Assembly: GCF_003076275.1 (NCBI RefSeq)
Contig: NZ_CP029064.1
Span: forward strand, 2,800,501-2,864,500
Direction: 5' to 3'
Length of the DNA: 64,000 bases
Source: Microbulbifer sp. A4B17
GTDB taxonomy: Bacteria; Pseudomonadota; Gammaproteobacteria; Pseudomonadales; Cellvibrionaceae
The notes below the pieces were generated by a model, which saw nothing but the letters and a program-made list of their open reading frames with translations, was not told the DNA's origin and did no database searches. The first letter of the stretch is position 1; each line of letters starts with the position of its first letter. This document shows positions 56,015 to 64,000 of this stretch, one piece after another. Position numbers and translations under genes: made by a program.

Positions 56015-56431
56015 ACAACTCTACGCGCATTTAATTCTAAACATTACCTTTCGGTGCGGATTGCGCCACCGCTCAGCGAGCGGCGCCATTCCACTTAACC
56101 ACAGAAAAATTCCCATTCAATATTACAGGAACTTATCGTGATAAACCCTAGAAACCAAACAACTACAAACTCCACAAGGAAGTTATGCATACCATATCGT
56201 TTTTATGCCTCAATCGATACAGTCCCAAGAGAAATGAAACAAATCATAAAAACTTCAAATATCCCCATATCACTCTATTTGAAAAATCACCCAACCTCGT
56301 GAAAGAACTGTAGTAAAAACACCACAACAATCTATTTTTAACCTAGGACAGAGCAACAATTATCGCATTTCATTTTCTTGCTCCCTCCCAGGCAAAACTT
56401 CGAGATGCAAATTAGATCATGAAAATAATAC
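56015..56431. other. Intergenic region, no gene seen
   Basis: About 420 A+T-rich bases with nothing supported. Confidence 0.45.
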
Positions 56432-56872
56432 TTACAAGCCTCTTTTCAGGTCAAAATAACATCCACCGTAGCTAACCTTAAAATGATAAGTCTTGAATTT
56501 CTTACCACTTGGTTTTAACTCGATATGAGCTTCCAAAGGCACCTGAAAAATATTATCAACTCCCTCAGGACCTATCCATGCTGAGCCCCTGAAGCGAACA
56601 GCTCTCTTACCAGCAATATGTATATCTTCAAACTCAACCCCATCACACCACATGAAATCAGGGCAGCGTTCTGTTTTTAGCTTCCAGGAAAGTAGAAATT
56701 CAAGGCTGGTCGCAAAGCGACGATCACTAAGTGATCTTTTCTTAGCCAGCAGCAGACTAAGTCTTCTCGCTGTCAGCCGCTCCATTCGCAGCACTCGTCG
56801 CTTAATTCTCAGCTTGCTGGAATAAATATATTTCCAGTACCGATCCTCTCTCGATCCAACTTCTTCCGTCAT
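56432..56872 (-). CDS. Hypothetical soluble protein
   Basis: The 146-residue product is Arg/Lys-rich in its first 65 residues (KLRIKRRVLRMERLTARR), then has a strand-rich part (MWCDGVEFEDIHIAGKRAVRF, FKTYHFKVSYGGCYFD). No signal peptide, membrane segment or family was recognised. It stands alone between gene-free stretches. Composition looks protein-like, so I keep it. Confidence 0.6.
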   Translation of the reverse strand: MTEEVGSREDRYWKYIYSSKLRIKRRVLRMERLTARRLSLLLAKKRSLSDRRFATSLEFLLSWKLKTERCPDFMWCDGVEFEDIHIAGKRAVRFRGSAWIGPEGVDNIFQVPLEAHIELKPSGKKFKTYHFKVSYGGCYFDLKRGL

Positions 56873-57103
56873 AAGTCAGGCTTGTATTCGAAGCTAATTG
56901 AAGGGGTAATGGTTAGGCAGGTAGCTAACTCGATAAAAACAATACTATAAGTCGATATTTATAACATTCTAAAGGTGAGCAGGCGAGGGAGAAGTGATAT
57001 GAAGGGCCAGGAGGAAGGCTGGCGATACGATACTCCTCAATCAGCAGGCAGCCCCCTGCCCGCTGATCCACAAAGCCACCCCCAAGCAGGAAATGATTCA
57101 GTA

Positions 57104-57568
57104 CTAAAAAGAACGCCCCAAAATCCGCTTGGCGGCATCCATCGCAAAATCCTTATAGTCCGCCTCTACTTGCGCCATCTCCAACTCATACTTGAATTGT
57201 TCTTTACGCGGCAGTTCTTTCCAGTCTTTTAGAATTGGGATATGACCGGTTTTCTCTGCGATGGTATAGAAGGCTACAAACTCTTCACGCACTTTATCTT
57301 CCACCTGAAGCGCATCCAAAAGAACACGAATACGAATCGAAGCTTCGGTGAGCCCTACCCCATCATCCAGCAATGTGCGGGCAATAATCTGGATGCTGTC
57401 GTTTACTCTTTCGCGCTGATCTTCGGCAGCTTGCTCTAGCTCCGCCAGTTGTTCGGCCTGCTTCTTTTGCGCTACTGATAATTTGCGCAGATAGTAGCCA
57501 GCTACAACCGCCAGGGAGAAGATAATCAGAGCTGCAACAACCAGCAGCCAAGTGGGGAACACCGTCAT
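57104..57568 (-). CDS. DUF2489 membrane protein
   Basis: The 154-residue product has one N-terminal helix (LLVVAALIIFSLAVVAGYYL), a coiled-coil stretch (QKKQAEQLAELEQAAEDQRER) and the conserved DUF2489 end (LLDDGVGLTEASIRIRVLLDAL, HIPILKDWKELPRKEQFKYE). Function is unknown. The ATG at 57568 overlaps the stop of the AEC gene (TGATG), so the two are translationally coupled. Confidence 0.9.
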   Translation of the reverse strand: MTVFPTWLLVVAALIIFSLAVVAGYYLRKLSVAQKKQAEQLAELEQAAEDQRERVNDSIQIIARTLLDDGVGLTEASIRIRVLLDALQVEDKVREEFVAFYTIAEKTGHIPILKDWKELPRKEQFKYELEMAQVEADYKDFAMDAAKRILGRSF

Positions 57569-58497
57569 CAAATATACACCTTAAGTAACGCCAGCCCGAT
57601 GCTGGCCGAAATAACAGAAAGCACTGTACTGAGGCCAACAATATTGGCCGCCAGCTGGCTATTGCCACCCATGGTATGGGCCATCACAAAAGCTGATATC
57701 GCACAGGGCGAGCCTGTAATCAACATCAGATATCCCAAGTAGGTTGGGCTCATACCCAGAGCCCAACCTATCAGCACTGAGAGTATCGGCACCCCAAACA
57801 GCTTGAGCACTGAGGACGTCAGCGCTGTTGGCGAACTACGCAGTAGCTGGCCCAGCTTCATACTCGCACCGATACAGATCAACCCCATCGGCAAACTCGC
57901 TGAGCCCAGTATTTTAACGGTATCAAACACCATTTGTGGCACTTTGATATTCAGCACCCTGCACAAAATTGCCAGAAATACCCCGATGATTAATGGGTTC
58001 TTTGCCAGCTCCCTCAGTAGCAAGCCAAAGCTGAACTTCTTTTCTTCGTTGTAAAAAACAAACAGTATTACCGCGAATATATTGAACTGGATTGTCAGCG
58101 CAGCAACCAGCACCGCAGAGTGCGAAACTCCCGATTCGCCGAAGGCCTTCTCCACCCAGGCGAGGCCCACAATGGCAACGTTTCCACGAAATGCCCCCTG
58201 GATAAACGCACTGCGATCCTTCACAGCGATAGGCCGAGCCATCAGCCAAGATATGGGGACTATCGCACAGGTACCCAAAATACCCGCTGTTAAAAGAGGA
58301 ATCTCATCTGCGGGCTTTGCGTCCGAAGAATAAATACTATCGAACAGCAGCGCGGGCAGCATCACGTTGAAAACCAGCACCGTTGCATCATCGATAAACG
58401 ATTTGTGCAGCATGCCCTGCCTGGTTAGCAGATAACCACCAATAATCATCAAAAAGATCGGGCCAGTAACCAGCAGGGCAAAGGCAATATTTTCCAT
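57568..58497 (-). CDS. AEC-family transporter (auxin-efflux-carrier type)
   Basis: The 309-residue product has ten hydrophobic helices in two groups of five and the AEC pattern NVMLPALLFDSI, GAFRGNVAIVGLA, ASLPMGLICIGASMKL and ITGSPCAISAFVMAHTMGGN. Bacterial members move malonate, malate or other small carboxylates or metabolites. The substrate is unknown. It lies between rmuC (six bases upstream) and DUF2489 (overlapping), so the three genes are likely an operon. Confidence 0.93.
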   Translation of the reverse strand: MENIAFALLVTGPIFLMIIGGYLLTRQGMLHKSFIDDATVLVFNVMLPALLFDSIYSSDAKPADEIPLLTAGILGTCAIVPISWLMARPIAVKDRSAFIQGAFRGNVAIVGLAWVEKAFGESGVSHSAVLVAALTIQFNIFAVILFVFYNEEKKFSFGLLLRELAKNPLIIGVFLAILCRVLNIKVPQMVFDTVKILGSASLPMGLICIGASMKLGQLLRSSPTALTSSVLKLFGVPILSVLIGWALGMSPTYLGYLMLITGSPCAISAFVMAHTMGGNSQLAANIVGLSTVLSVISASIGLALLKVYI

Positions 58498-58503
58498 AGG
58501 GGA

Positions 58504-59880
58504 TTAATCTTCCGCAGCGACTCCCTCTTCCTGAGGAAGCGCTAATTGTCCAGAGTCATCAGCTCGCTCGCGTACCTGGGCAGAAATCTGCTTTCGGGTT
58601 TTAGCACCCAGCTTACGCAGGCTATCAATCCGCTTCACCGCGTTACCACGCCCTGTCACCAGTCGTTTGTAGGTCTGCTGGTAAGCGTCATCCGCTTGGC
58701 GCAGGCGGTCACCAAGAACATCCAGTGACTCCAGCACCATAGCAAACTGATCGTGCAGCTTGCCGGCTTCGTCGGCGATTTTTTCCGCGTTCTTGTTTTG
58801 TTTCTCATAGCGCCAAATATTCTCGACGGTGCGCAGGGTCGCCATCAGGCTGGTGGGGCTCACCAGGACAATTTGCTTCTCATAAGCGAAACGGAACAGG
58901 TCCGGGTCCGCTTGCATAGCCAACATATACGCAGCCTCAATGGGCACGAAAATAAAAACGAAATCCAGGGTGCGAACACCCTCCAACTGCTCGTAGGCCT
59001 TCTTGTTAAGGCCGGTGATATGGGCGCGCAGGGAATTCACATGCTGTTTCAGGGCTTGGGTGCGCCCCTCATCGGTTTCCGCCGAGCTGTAGCGCTCGTA
59101 GTCCACCAGGGAGACCTTGGAATCGATAATCAGGTCTTTGTTTTCCGGCAGGCGCACAATCACATCCGGCTGGCGCCTGCGGCCATCGCTCGTCAGGGTT
59201 ACCTGGGTTTCGTACTCGCGCCCTTTCTGCAAGCCGGATTCCTCCAGCAAGCGTTCCAGCACCACTTCACCCCAGTTACCCTGAATCTTGCGGTCCCCTT
59301 TCAGGGCCGAAGTCAGGTTCAGGGCCTCATCGCTGATACGCTGGGTTTGCTCGCGCAACGCTTTGATCTGCCCAAGCAGGCTGTTGCGCTCGGCATTTTC
59401 GCGATCGTAGACATGCTCCACCCGCTTACGGAAATCCCCCAGCTGGCGCTCCAGCGGATCGAGACTTTTGCGCAGGCTGTCTTCACTGCGGCGCACGAAG
59501 CTCTGCTGCTTCTCTTCAAAAATCCGGTTAGCCAGATTCTCGAACTGCTCACCCATGGCAATACGCATTTGCTCCATCAGCTTGCGCTGCTCCGCCAGGG
59601 CCGCCTCCCCTTTTTCTACCAGCACTTGGCTTCTCGTGAGCTGCTGGAGCTTGTCCGCCAGCTCGGTACGCAGGGATTCCACCTCAACCCCAAGTTGGGA
59701 TTCCCGCTCGCGGCTGCTTTCGATACGCGCCTGAGCCACCTGCAAAGCAGCTTGGCTCTGCAGTAAAGCGCGGCGGCTACTGGCTCGCGCCAACCAAAAC
59801 ACCAAGCCCAACAGAAACAAGATGGCAACAGCCGCCATCACCGCATGATCGGCATTCAATTGCAGCGGGAACGCTGGCAT
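58504..59880 (-). CDS. rmuC: RmuC, DNA recombination protein
   Basis: The 458-residue product has one N-terminal membrane helix (VMAAVAILFLLGLVFWLA), a long coiled coil (about 35-140) and the RmuC nuclease-like domain with GNWGEVVLERLLEESGL, PDVIVRLPENKDLIIDSKVS and DFVFIFVPIEAAYMLAM. RmuC limits rearrangements at inverted repeats. I start it at the ATG at 59880 (GGGAG 9 bases upstream); the frame extends further but without family resemblance. It heads the rmuC-AEC-DUF2489 group. Confidence 0.94.
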   Translation of the reverse strand: MPAFPLQLNADHAVMAAVAILFLLGLVFWLARASSRRALLQSQAALQVAQARIESSRERESQLGVEVESLRTELADKLQQLTRSQVLVEKGEAALAEQRKLMEQMRIAMGEQFENLANRIFEEKQQSFVRRSEDSLRKSLDPLERQLGDFRKRVEHVYDRENAERNSLLGQIKALREQTQRISDEALNLTSALKGDRKIQGNWGEVVLERLLEESGLQKGREYETQVTLTSDGRRRQPDVIVRLPENKDLIIDSKVSLVDYERYSSAETDEGRTQALKQHVNSLRAHITGLNKKAYEQLEGVRTLDFVFIFVPIEAAYMLAMQADPDLFRFAYEKQIVLVSPTSLMATLRTVENIWRYEKQNKNAEKIADEAGKLHDQFAMVLESLDVLGDRLRQADDAYQQTYKRLVTGRGNAVKRIDSLRKLGAKTRKQISAQVRERADDSGQLALPQEEGVAAED

Positions 59881-60137
59881 AGAGTGGTACTCCCAGACCT
59901 GGAAAGAGATAGATAAATCAGGAATTTGCCAGGAGCCTCGCCCACTGGCCTGCCCGGGAAACCGCCCAGGCGAAGGCGCCATTCTACCAGCTTGCCCCTG
60001 GAAAGTACCCCACGCCAGCCCGGTCGATAACCTCAGTATCAAGGGATAGGTTTGCGCCCGAGAAGACCCAGCGGGAATTTTTACGGGGTTTTAGGTATTC
60101 TTGGAGGATTGGTTTCGATGTTGGTACTCCAGAACGC

Positions 60138-60971
60138 ATGCACAAACACAGCGCCCACCCAGATAGCCCAGCCCCCAGCGCCCTGATCTTTGATTCCGGC
60201 GTGGGCGCCATCAGCATTGCGCGGGAGATCCGCCGCCTGATGCCGGGCTTGACCTTGCACCTGGGTGTGGACAACGGCTTTTACCCCTACGGCAACAAAA
60301 GCGAAGAGGAACTACGCCCCCGCATCGTCCAGCAGGCCCAAGCCATGATGGAGCACTGCGAGGCTGATATTTTAGTGGTGGGCTGCAATACCGCCAGCAC
60401 CCTGGCCCTACCCCAGCTGCGCGAATCCCTACAGAAACCCGTAGTGGGCGTAGTGCCCGCGGTGAAACCCGCCGCTGCCGCCAGCCGTTCCCGCACTATT
60501 GCCCTGATTGCCACCGAAGGTACTGTCAATCGCCGCTACACCCGCGAGCTGATCGAGCAATTTGCCAACGGCAACCGGGTAATTAATGTGCCCGCACCGG
60601 AGTTGGTGCATCTGGCGGAAAGCAAACTGCGCGGCGAAGCCATCACCGCAGAGGATTTGGAGCCGGTCTTGCACCGCGTATTCCACACCGCCGGTGGCGA
60701 TCAGGTAGATATTGCCGTATTGGCCTGCACCCACTTTCCCCTGCTGCGTGAAGAACTGGACCAGTTCGCCCCCCGCTCAATCCAATGGCTGGATTCCGGT
60801 GAAGCCATCGCCCGGCGCGTGCGCTGGTGGCTGGAAGAACTTGAGCTGATGCTGCCGAATGCCCCAAATACTGGCCGCCTGATCACCAGCACGGTGGACC
60901 TAACCGGCAATATAGAACGGGCCTTCAGCGAGTTCGCCCCAGTTGCCGAACCCCTCGAATCCAACCCTTAG
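60138..60971 (+). CDS. murI: Glutamate racemase
   Basis: This 277-residue enzyme makes D-glutamate for peptidoglycan. Both catalytic cysteines are in place: GCNTAST (Cys83) and ACTHFPLL (Cys197). The start ALIFDSGVGAISI and YPYGNKSEEEL are typical family segments. It is divergent from rmuC, with about 250 bases between the starts, and lies upstream of the AddB-like gene on the same strand. Confidence 0.96.
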   Translation: MHKHSAHPDSPAPSALIFDSGVGAISIAREIRRLMPGLTLHLGVDNGFYPYGNKSEEELRPRIVQQAQAMMEHCEADILVVGCNTASTLALPQLRESLQKPVVGVVPAVKPAAAASRSRTIALIATEGTVNRRYTRELIEQFANGNRVINVPAPELVHLAESKLRGEAITAEDLEPVLHRVFHTAGGDQVDIAVLACTHFPLLREELDQFAPRSIQWLDSGEAIARRVRWWLEELELMLPNAPNTGRLITSTVDLTGNIERAFSEFAPVAEPLESNP

Positions 60972-61069
60972 GATCATCAAAATAGTGACAACTGCTCGTC
61001 AAGGTTGACAGCTCCGCCACAAACCGCGACCGTTCCCCGAATAACAAGCCCTAACCGGTACCCGAATTC

Positions 61070-63769
61070 ATGCTGAAGCCGGCATTTCCCGCTCTCGAAA
61101 TATTTGCACAGCTGCCCCCCGGCGGACTGCTGCTCACCCCCAACAGCCGTCTGCGCAACCGCTGCCAACAGGTGTTTGCCGCGCAGCAGTCGCCCGGTGC
61201 CTGCTGGATGCCGCCGCCGGTGGAATCCCTGCGCAGCTGGCTGGACAAGCTCTGGTTCCAACTGCAACAGCGCAACTGGCAGCCCGCCTTGCAGCAGGTA
61301 TTGAATCGCGAGCAACGGCAATTGCTCTGGCAGCGCGCCCTGGATGAATCCCTGGACCGGCAACTGCTCAACAGCCAGCAACTGTGCCGGGATGCCGATA
61401 GCGCCCTGGCGCAGCTGCTCCAATGGCAGCTGATCTCCGATCTCTCGCAAATAGATGAAGCGCTAACTCCCCTACTGGAACAGTTCGCACTCTCTATGCG
61501 CAGCGATGAACTGCCGCTGTGCGCCATGATCAAGGCCTTTGCCACTGAACTTCAGGCCAACAGCGCCATCACACCAGACCAGCGCGATCAATTGATCCTG
61601 CGCGCATTCCAGGAAGGCATTCTGGAACCCGTCGCACAAATTGATACCGCCGGCTTTGCCCAGATTTCGCCCCTCGCCAATGCCCTGATTCACGCAGGTG
61701 CAACAGCCGTTAATGAAAGGCCGGGACTTACCCAGCAAAGTGAATTATCCGTAGCCGCCTGCGCCGATTTGGATGAAGAGCTCTACCAAGCAGCTCTTTG
61801 GGCCGGACAAAAGCTCGCCGAAAACCCCGGCCACAGCGTCGGTATAGTGGTGAACAATCTGGGCCAGTGCCGCGCTCAGGTGGAAGCGGTATTTTCCCGC
61901 GTGCTCGAGCCCCAATGCCTGGACCCGCAGCAACCGCGCTACACACTGCCGTTTAACTTCTCCGCCGGTACACCCCTGGCGCAAACACCGATCGGCAGCG
62001 CCGCCCTGCAATTGCTATCGCTACTGCAAGACGAATGGGATTACCCCCAATTGCAAAATATCCTGTTCAGCCCCTTCTGGGGTGACAACAGTGAAACCTG
62101 GCTGCGCAGCGCCCTATTCCGCCGTTTACAAAAACTGGAACTTCGCCGCATCGACGGCGCAACCCTGCGCTACTGGGCCGAGCGCAGCGCAGAAGTCCTC
62201 CACTTGGAATCGCCGCAACTGCCCCGCCAGCTGGAACAAATGGCCGAACGCGCCCGGCGCTGGCAGCGAGCCCCCGCAGAAATTTGGGCCGCGCGTTTTT
62301 CCGAAACACTTACCGCTTTAAATTGGCCCGGCAACCGCAACCCGGACAGCCAGGAATACCAGCAGCTGATGCAGTGGGAATCCATCCTGGAAGAGTTCGC
62401 CGCACTCAGCGCCTGTGGTGGCAACCTTACTCTCACCCAGGCCCTGCAATTGCTGCGTCAGATTGCCAGCCGCACCCCCTTCCAAGCGGAAACCCGCGAT
62501 GGCCCCCTGCAAATTCTCGGAGTACTGGAAGCCGGCGGCCTCGCCTTCGATCACCTGCGCCTGGTCGGCTTCGGCCAACAGCAATGGCCGCCGGCACCGG
62601 CGCCCAATCCGCTGCTGCCGATTCAATGGCAAAAACACTGGAAGATGCCCCGCGCCAGCGCCGAGCGGGAATTGGAACTGGCCCGCGAACTCACCGCCGA
62701 CCTGCTCAATGCCAGTGGCGATATCATCGTGAGTTTCACCTGCGAAGAAGACGGTGTGCAGCAAGGCCTGAGCAGCTTGTTTGAAAGCCCGCAACAAGCC
62801 CAGCACTTTGCCAAAGGCGCCCTGCACCATCACTACAGCCAACTGGCGCAAGCCTGTCAGCTGGAAAAAGTCGAAGACAAAAAGCTACCGCCACTCACCC
62901 CCGCCGAATGCGAACGGGTGCGCGGCGGTGCCTCGGTGCTCAAGGCCCAGGCCCTGTCCCCGTTAAATGCCCAATTGCGCTTCCGCCTCGGCGCCAGCAG
63001 TTTTACCCAACCGGATATCGGCCTTGGCCCCGCCGAGCGCGGCAATGTGGTGCACCAGGTGTTGGCGGAATTCTGGCAACAGTGCGGCACCCTCACACAA
63101 CTGCAAGCCATGGACGATGAGCAACGCCAAGCGCAAATCGAGCGCGCGGTAGAACGCTCTCTCGGCAGTGTGCGCAAAAAATACAATCACCTGCCGATCG
63201 GATTTTGGGCCATGGAAAAGCAGCGCCTGGAGCGCCTGCTGCAACAATGGTTGTCCGTGGAACTGGACAGGCCCAACTTCTCCGTAGAGAAAGTCGAATG
63301 GGAACAAGCCGTGGAAATCGGCGGGCTGCACTTTAACCTGCGCCTAGACCGATTGGATCAACTCGCCAGCGGCGAACAACTGGTAATCGATTACAAAACT
63401 GGCGTCCCCAGTATTCGCGACTGGCTTACCCAGCGCATCCGCGAACCCCAGCTGCCGCTCTACGCCCTATTCCAACCGGACGCCCACGCCATCGCCTTCG
63501 GCCAGGTGCGCAACGGCGACTGCAAATGGAATGGCTGCGGAGACCTGGAGCACCCCATTACCGGCATTAAAGCCGTGGGCGATACCGAAAAGGAATCCCC
63601 CTACGGCACCTGGAGCAATCTGGTGGAGCACTGGCGCTACAGCCTGGAATCCCTCGCCACCGAATATCGCAGTGGTGTAGCCACCCTCGCCTTTGATCGC
63701 CCCACCGATAACAATAGTGAACTCTGGCCCCTAAACCGCTGGCCGGAAAGGGAGCAAATAACCGAATGA
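61070..63769 (+). CDS. AddB-like PD-(D/E)XK nuclease, DNA repair
   Basis: The 899-residue product matches the family of AddB-like proteins annotated as probable DNA repair proteins in gammaproteobacteria: an N-terminal helicase-like inactive part with [11 protein letters not shown], and a C-terminal nuclease domain with [18 protein letters not shown] and the catalytic VIDYKTG (about residues 771-777). It works with the AddA-like helicase encoded next, in double-strand-break repair. The next gene starts within its stop codon (ATGA overlap), which is strong evidence for a two-subunit complex. Confidence 0.88.
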   Translation: MLKPAFPALEIFAQLPPGGLLLTPNSRLRNRCQQVFAAQQSPGACWMPPPVESLRSWLDKLWFQLQQRNWQPALQQVLNREQRQLLWQRALDESLDRQLLNSQQLCRDADSALAQLLQWQLISDLSQIDEALTPLLEQFALSMRSDELPLCAMIKAFATELQANSAITPDQRDQLILRAFQEGILEPVAQIDTAGFAQISPLANALIHAGATAVNERPGLTQQSELSVAACADLDEELYQAALWAGQKLAENPGHSVGIVVNNLGQCRAQVEAVFSRVLEPQCLDPQQPRYTLPFNFSAGTPLAQTPIGSAALQLLSLLQDEWDYPQLQNILFSPFWGDNSETWLRSALFRRLQKLELRRIDGATLRYWAERSAEVLHLESPQLPRQLEQMAERARRWQRAPAEIWAARFSETLTALNWPGNRNPDSQEYQQLMQWESILEEFAALSACGGNLTLTQALQLLRQIASRTPFQAETRDGPLQILGVLEAGGLAFDHLRLVGFGQQQWPPAPAPNPLLPIQWQKHWKMPRASAERELELARELTADLLNASGDIIVSFTCEEDGVQQGLSSLFESPQQAQHFAKGALHHHYSQLAQACQLEKVEDKKLPPLTPAECERVRGGASVLKAQALSPLNAQLRFRLGASSFTQPDIGLGPAERGNVVHQVLAEFWQQCGTLTQLQAMDDEQRQAQIERAVERSLGSVRKKYNHLPIGFWAMEKQRLERLLQQWLSVELDRPNFSVEKVEWEQAVEIGGLHFNLRLDRLDQLASGEQLVIDYKTGVPSIRDWLTQRIREPQLPLYALFQPDAHAIAFGQVRNGDCKWNGCGDLEHPITGIKAVGDTEKESPYGTWSNLVEHWRYSLESLATEYRSGVATLAFDRPTDNNSELWPLNRWPEREQITE

Positions 63770-64000
63770 ACGAAGTCGTGACCACTCCCGCCCTACGCCG
63801 CCCCATTGATGCTGACGCCCGCAGCCAAGCCCTGGATATCAGCCGCAGCTTTGCCGTGTCTGCCCCGGCGGGCTCCGGTAAAACCGGCCTGCTCACCCAG
63901 CGCGTATTAAAGTTGCTCGCCGCCTGCCAGCAACCGGAAGAAGTGCTGGCCATTACCTTCACCCGCAAAGCCGCCGGTGAAATGCGCGAGCGCCTGATCG
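63766..64000 (+). CDS. AddA/RecB-like UvrD-family helicase, partial
   Basis: The first 78 codons are in the window. The sequence has Walker [17 protein letters not shown] and motif Ia [17 protein letters not shown] of UvrD-like helicases. It starts at ATG 63766 overlapping the stop of the AddB-like gene. The rest lies beyond the window edge. Confidence 0.9.
   Translation, partial: MNEVVTTPALRRPIDADARSQALDISRSFAVSAPAGSGKTGLLTQRVLKLLAACQQPEEVLAITFTRKAAGEMRERLI

Noticed and set aside
58753-59766. 337-codon plus-strand frame opposite rmuC
   Set aside because: Antisense shadow of a clear RmuC gene, Gln/Leu-rich as expected from complementing a coiled coil.
1-64000. CRISPR arrays, tRNA and rRNA genes
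   Set aside because: No regularly spaced repeats and no recognisable tRNA or rRNA sequence found on reading either strand; a dedicated tRNA scan could not be run.

Overview
The window looks like a chromosomal segment of a marine, polysaccharide-degrading gammaproteobacterium of the Cellvibrionales type (Microbulbifer-like). This is inferred from gene content: two large TonB-dependent receptors, a secreted GH5 cellulase with two CBM2-like modules, a complete methylcitrate operon of the prpB-prpC-acnD-prpF type under a GntR regulator, a lolCDE operon, phhA opposite a TyrR-type regulator, and an AddB/AddA-like repair pair. No rRNA, tRNA or CRISPR array was seen.

Layout. 1-2419: a TonB-dependent receptor cut by the window edge. 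3027-9857: propionate (2-methylcitrate cycle) operon, with a 14-bp palindromic operator upstream and three hairpins between prpC and acnD. 10064-16010: DUF2062 protein, small membrane protein, lolCDE, and a membrane alpha/beta hydrolase. 16258-20912: two small exported proteins (one an L,D-transpeptidase), asnS with a strong terminator, and a GMC oxidoreductase. 21.5-24 kb: an A+T-richer accessory stretch with a Tse2-like ADP-ribosyltransferase toxin candidate and orphan genes. 24.2-27.6 kb: a Fur-box siderophore receptor plus PepSY protein. 27.8-35 kb: cellulase, an orphan Tdi1/DUF1851-type immunity protein, DUF3224, a GST and a large unrecognised secreted protein. 35.6-40.8 kb: tetR-adaptor-RND efflux operon with a perfect inverted-repeat operator. 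41-45.6 kb: small membrane protein, an AraC regulator interrupted by one in-frame TAG, VOC protein, CoA-transferase and a DUF962 protein. 45.6-50 kb: TyrR-type regulator and phhA diverging over a perfect TyrR box, Lrp-type regulator and cation:proton antiporter. 50.1-57 kb: accessory stretch with an amidohydrolase lacking metal ligands, signal peptidase I, transposase remnants, a LysR/fatty-acid-hydroxylase pair, a decayed DUF885 gene joined to an IS3 remnant, and several orphan small proteins. 57.1-64 kb: housekeeping DNA (DUF2489, AEC transporter, rmuC, murI, AddB-like nuclease, start of an AddA-like helicase).

The genes form several readable regulatory circuits: GntR operators for propionate, Fur for iron uptake, a TyrR box for phenylalanine/tyrosine use, and a TetR operator for efflux. 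I found no convincing new multi-gene system. The observations most worth following are the unpaired Tse2-like toxin and unpaired Tdi1-like immunity gene, the single-stop AraC pseudogene, the TyrR box beside the regulator's own start, the amidohydrolase with a stripped metal site, and the IS3/DUF885 scar.
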